This document shows positions 32,842 to 32,978 of a stretch of DNA of 32,978 bases, piece by piece; position 1 is the first letter of the stretch, and the number at the start of each line of letters is the position of its first letter. The notes below the pieces were generated by a model, which saw nothing but the letters and a program-made list of their open reading frames with translations, ran no database searches and was not told where the DNA came from. The stretch comes from Alphaproteobacteria bacterium (GTDB lineage: Bacteria > Pseudomonadota > Alphaproteobacteria > JAEULC01): the NCBI GenBank assembly GCA_023150455.1, contig JAKLKW010000040.1:1-32978 (forward strand), written 5' to 3'. Made by a program: the position numbers and the translations under genes.

Positions 32842-32978
32842 GTGTTCCGAACCTGACGAAGGATTCACAAATCGGTGCGGACCTGCGAGTCTGCGCCGAT
32901 GAGGAAGATCGAGCGAATTCCGATCAGCGCGGCTGATCGTGAACGACTGGAGCGGTTTGTTCGGGATCGGAACACGCC
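32842..32978 (+). mobile_element. Left end of an IS630-family insertion sequence, continuing beyond the window
   Basis: A candidate TA target dinucleotide (32840-32841), the duplication used by IS630 elements, is followed by GTGTTCCGAACCTGACG, which I read as the terminal inverted repeat. The transposase frame begins at 32899. The insertion lies 8 bases after the CoA-transferase stop, which remains intact. The other end is outside the window, so the boundary is provisional. Confidence 0.65.
32899..32978 (+). CDS. IS630-family transposase, 5' part only
   Basis: From ATG 32899 the 26 visible codons read MRKIERIPISAADRERLERF and on to VRDRNTP-like sequence. This is the typical N-terminus of one IS630 transposase subgroup, in which a helix-turn-helix follows and a DDE domain ends the protein. 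The frame runs off the window, so integrity cannot be judged. The protein would cut and paste the element at TA sites. It differs from the IS630 stub at 9545, whose N-terminus carries the GGKHAARK form. Confidence 0.75.
   Translation, partial: MRKIERIPISAADRERLERFVRDRNT

Overview
The window is GC-rich, densely coding DNA. Its gene families (TAXI-type TRAP transport, CaiB/BaiF CoA-transferase, succinylase-type dapD, IS630 transposases, RND pump, EamA exporter) suggest a metabolically versatile alphaproteobacterium, perhaps of the Rhodospirillales/Hyphomicrobiales type. The lineage is an inference from gene content and style; there is no rRNA or other phylogenetic marker here. No tRNA, rRNA or CRISPR array was seen.

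Positions 1-7851 look like ordinary chromosomal DNA, all on the + strand. They hold the 3' part of an exported gluzincin-like metallopeptidase, an RND efflux adaptor and pump, a lipoprotein of the dienelactone-hydrolase family translationally coupled to the pump, and an EamA/DMT permease. A 385-base gene-free stretch follows. Then comes a scar zone (about 8.2-10 kb): a DapA-superfamily lyase and a small winged-helix gene on the - strand, back to back with the N-terminal stub of an IS630-type transposase, and about 320 bases of unassignable DNA.

Positions 9985-32833 read as a catabolic accessory region. A DUF2817 metallohydrolase is followed by two arms diverging near 15.2 kb. The - arm is a DAO-family flavoprotein, TPP enzyme 1 and a LysR regulator. 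The + arm is a small [2Fe-2S] protein and an FAD/[2Fe-2S] oxidoreductase. Together with the DAO protein these resemble a heterotrimeric amino-acid or opine dehydrogenase of the HcnABC/OoxAB/D-hydroxyproline dehydrogenase type. Next on the + strand are an Asp/Glu racemase-family enzyme, a TAXI binding protein, a fused TRAP permease, an SDR-fold protein lacking the catalytic Tyr, an aspartate-dehydrogenase-like enzyme and an enolase-superfamily epimerase/cycloisomerase. A solitary dapD, TPP enzyme 2, an acyl-CoA dehydrogenase and a second LysR regulator lead to the last + operon: an acyl-CoA-dehydrogenase-fold protein, TPP enzyme 3 and a class III CoA-transferase. The start of another IS630-type element follows 8 bases after that transferase.

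The most interesting signal is the last operon. Its ACAD-fold protein lacks both known catalytic-base positions (Gln248 and Gly372) and has an Arg at position 82. This is the pattern I recall for the 3-sulfinopropionyl-CoA desulfinase of Advenella, whose partner enzyme type, a class III CoA-transferase, is encoded two genes downstream. A working model is TRAP import of an acidic amino-acid-like compound, stereochemical adjustment and oxidation to a 2-oxo acid, TPP-dependent C-C cleavage, CoA activation and removal of an acidic group by the ACAD-fold enzyme. The enzyme families are read from sequence; the pathway is inference.
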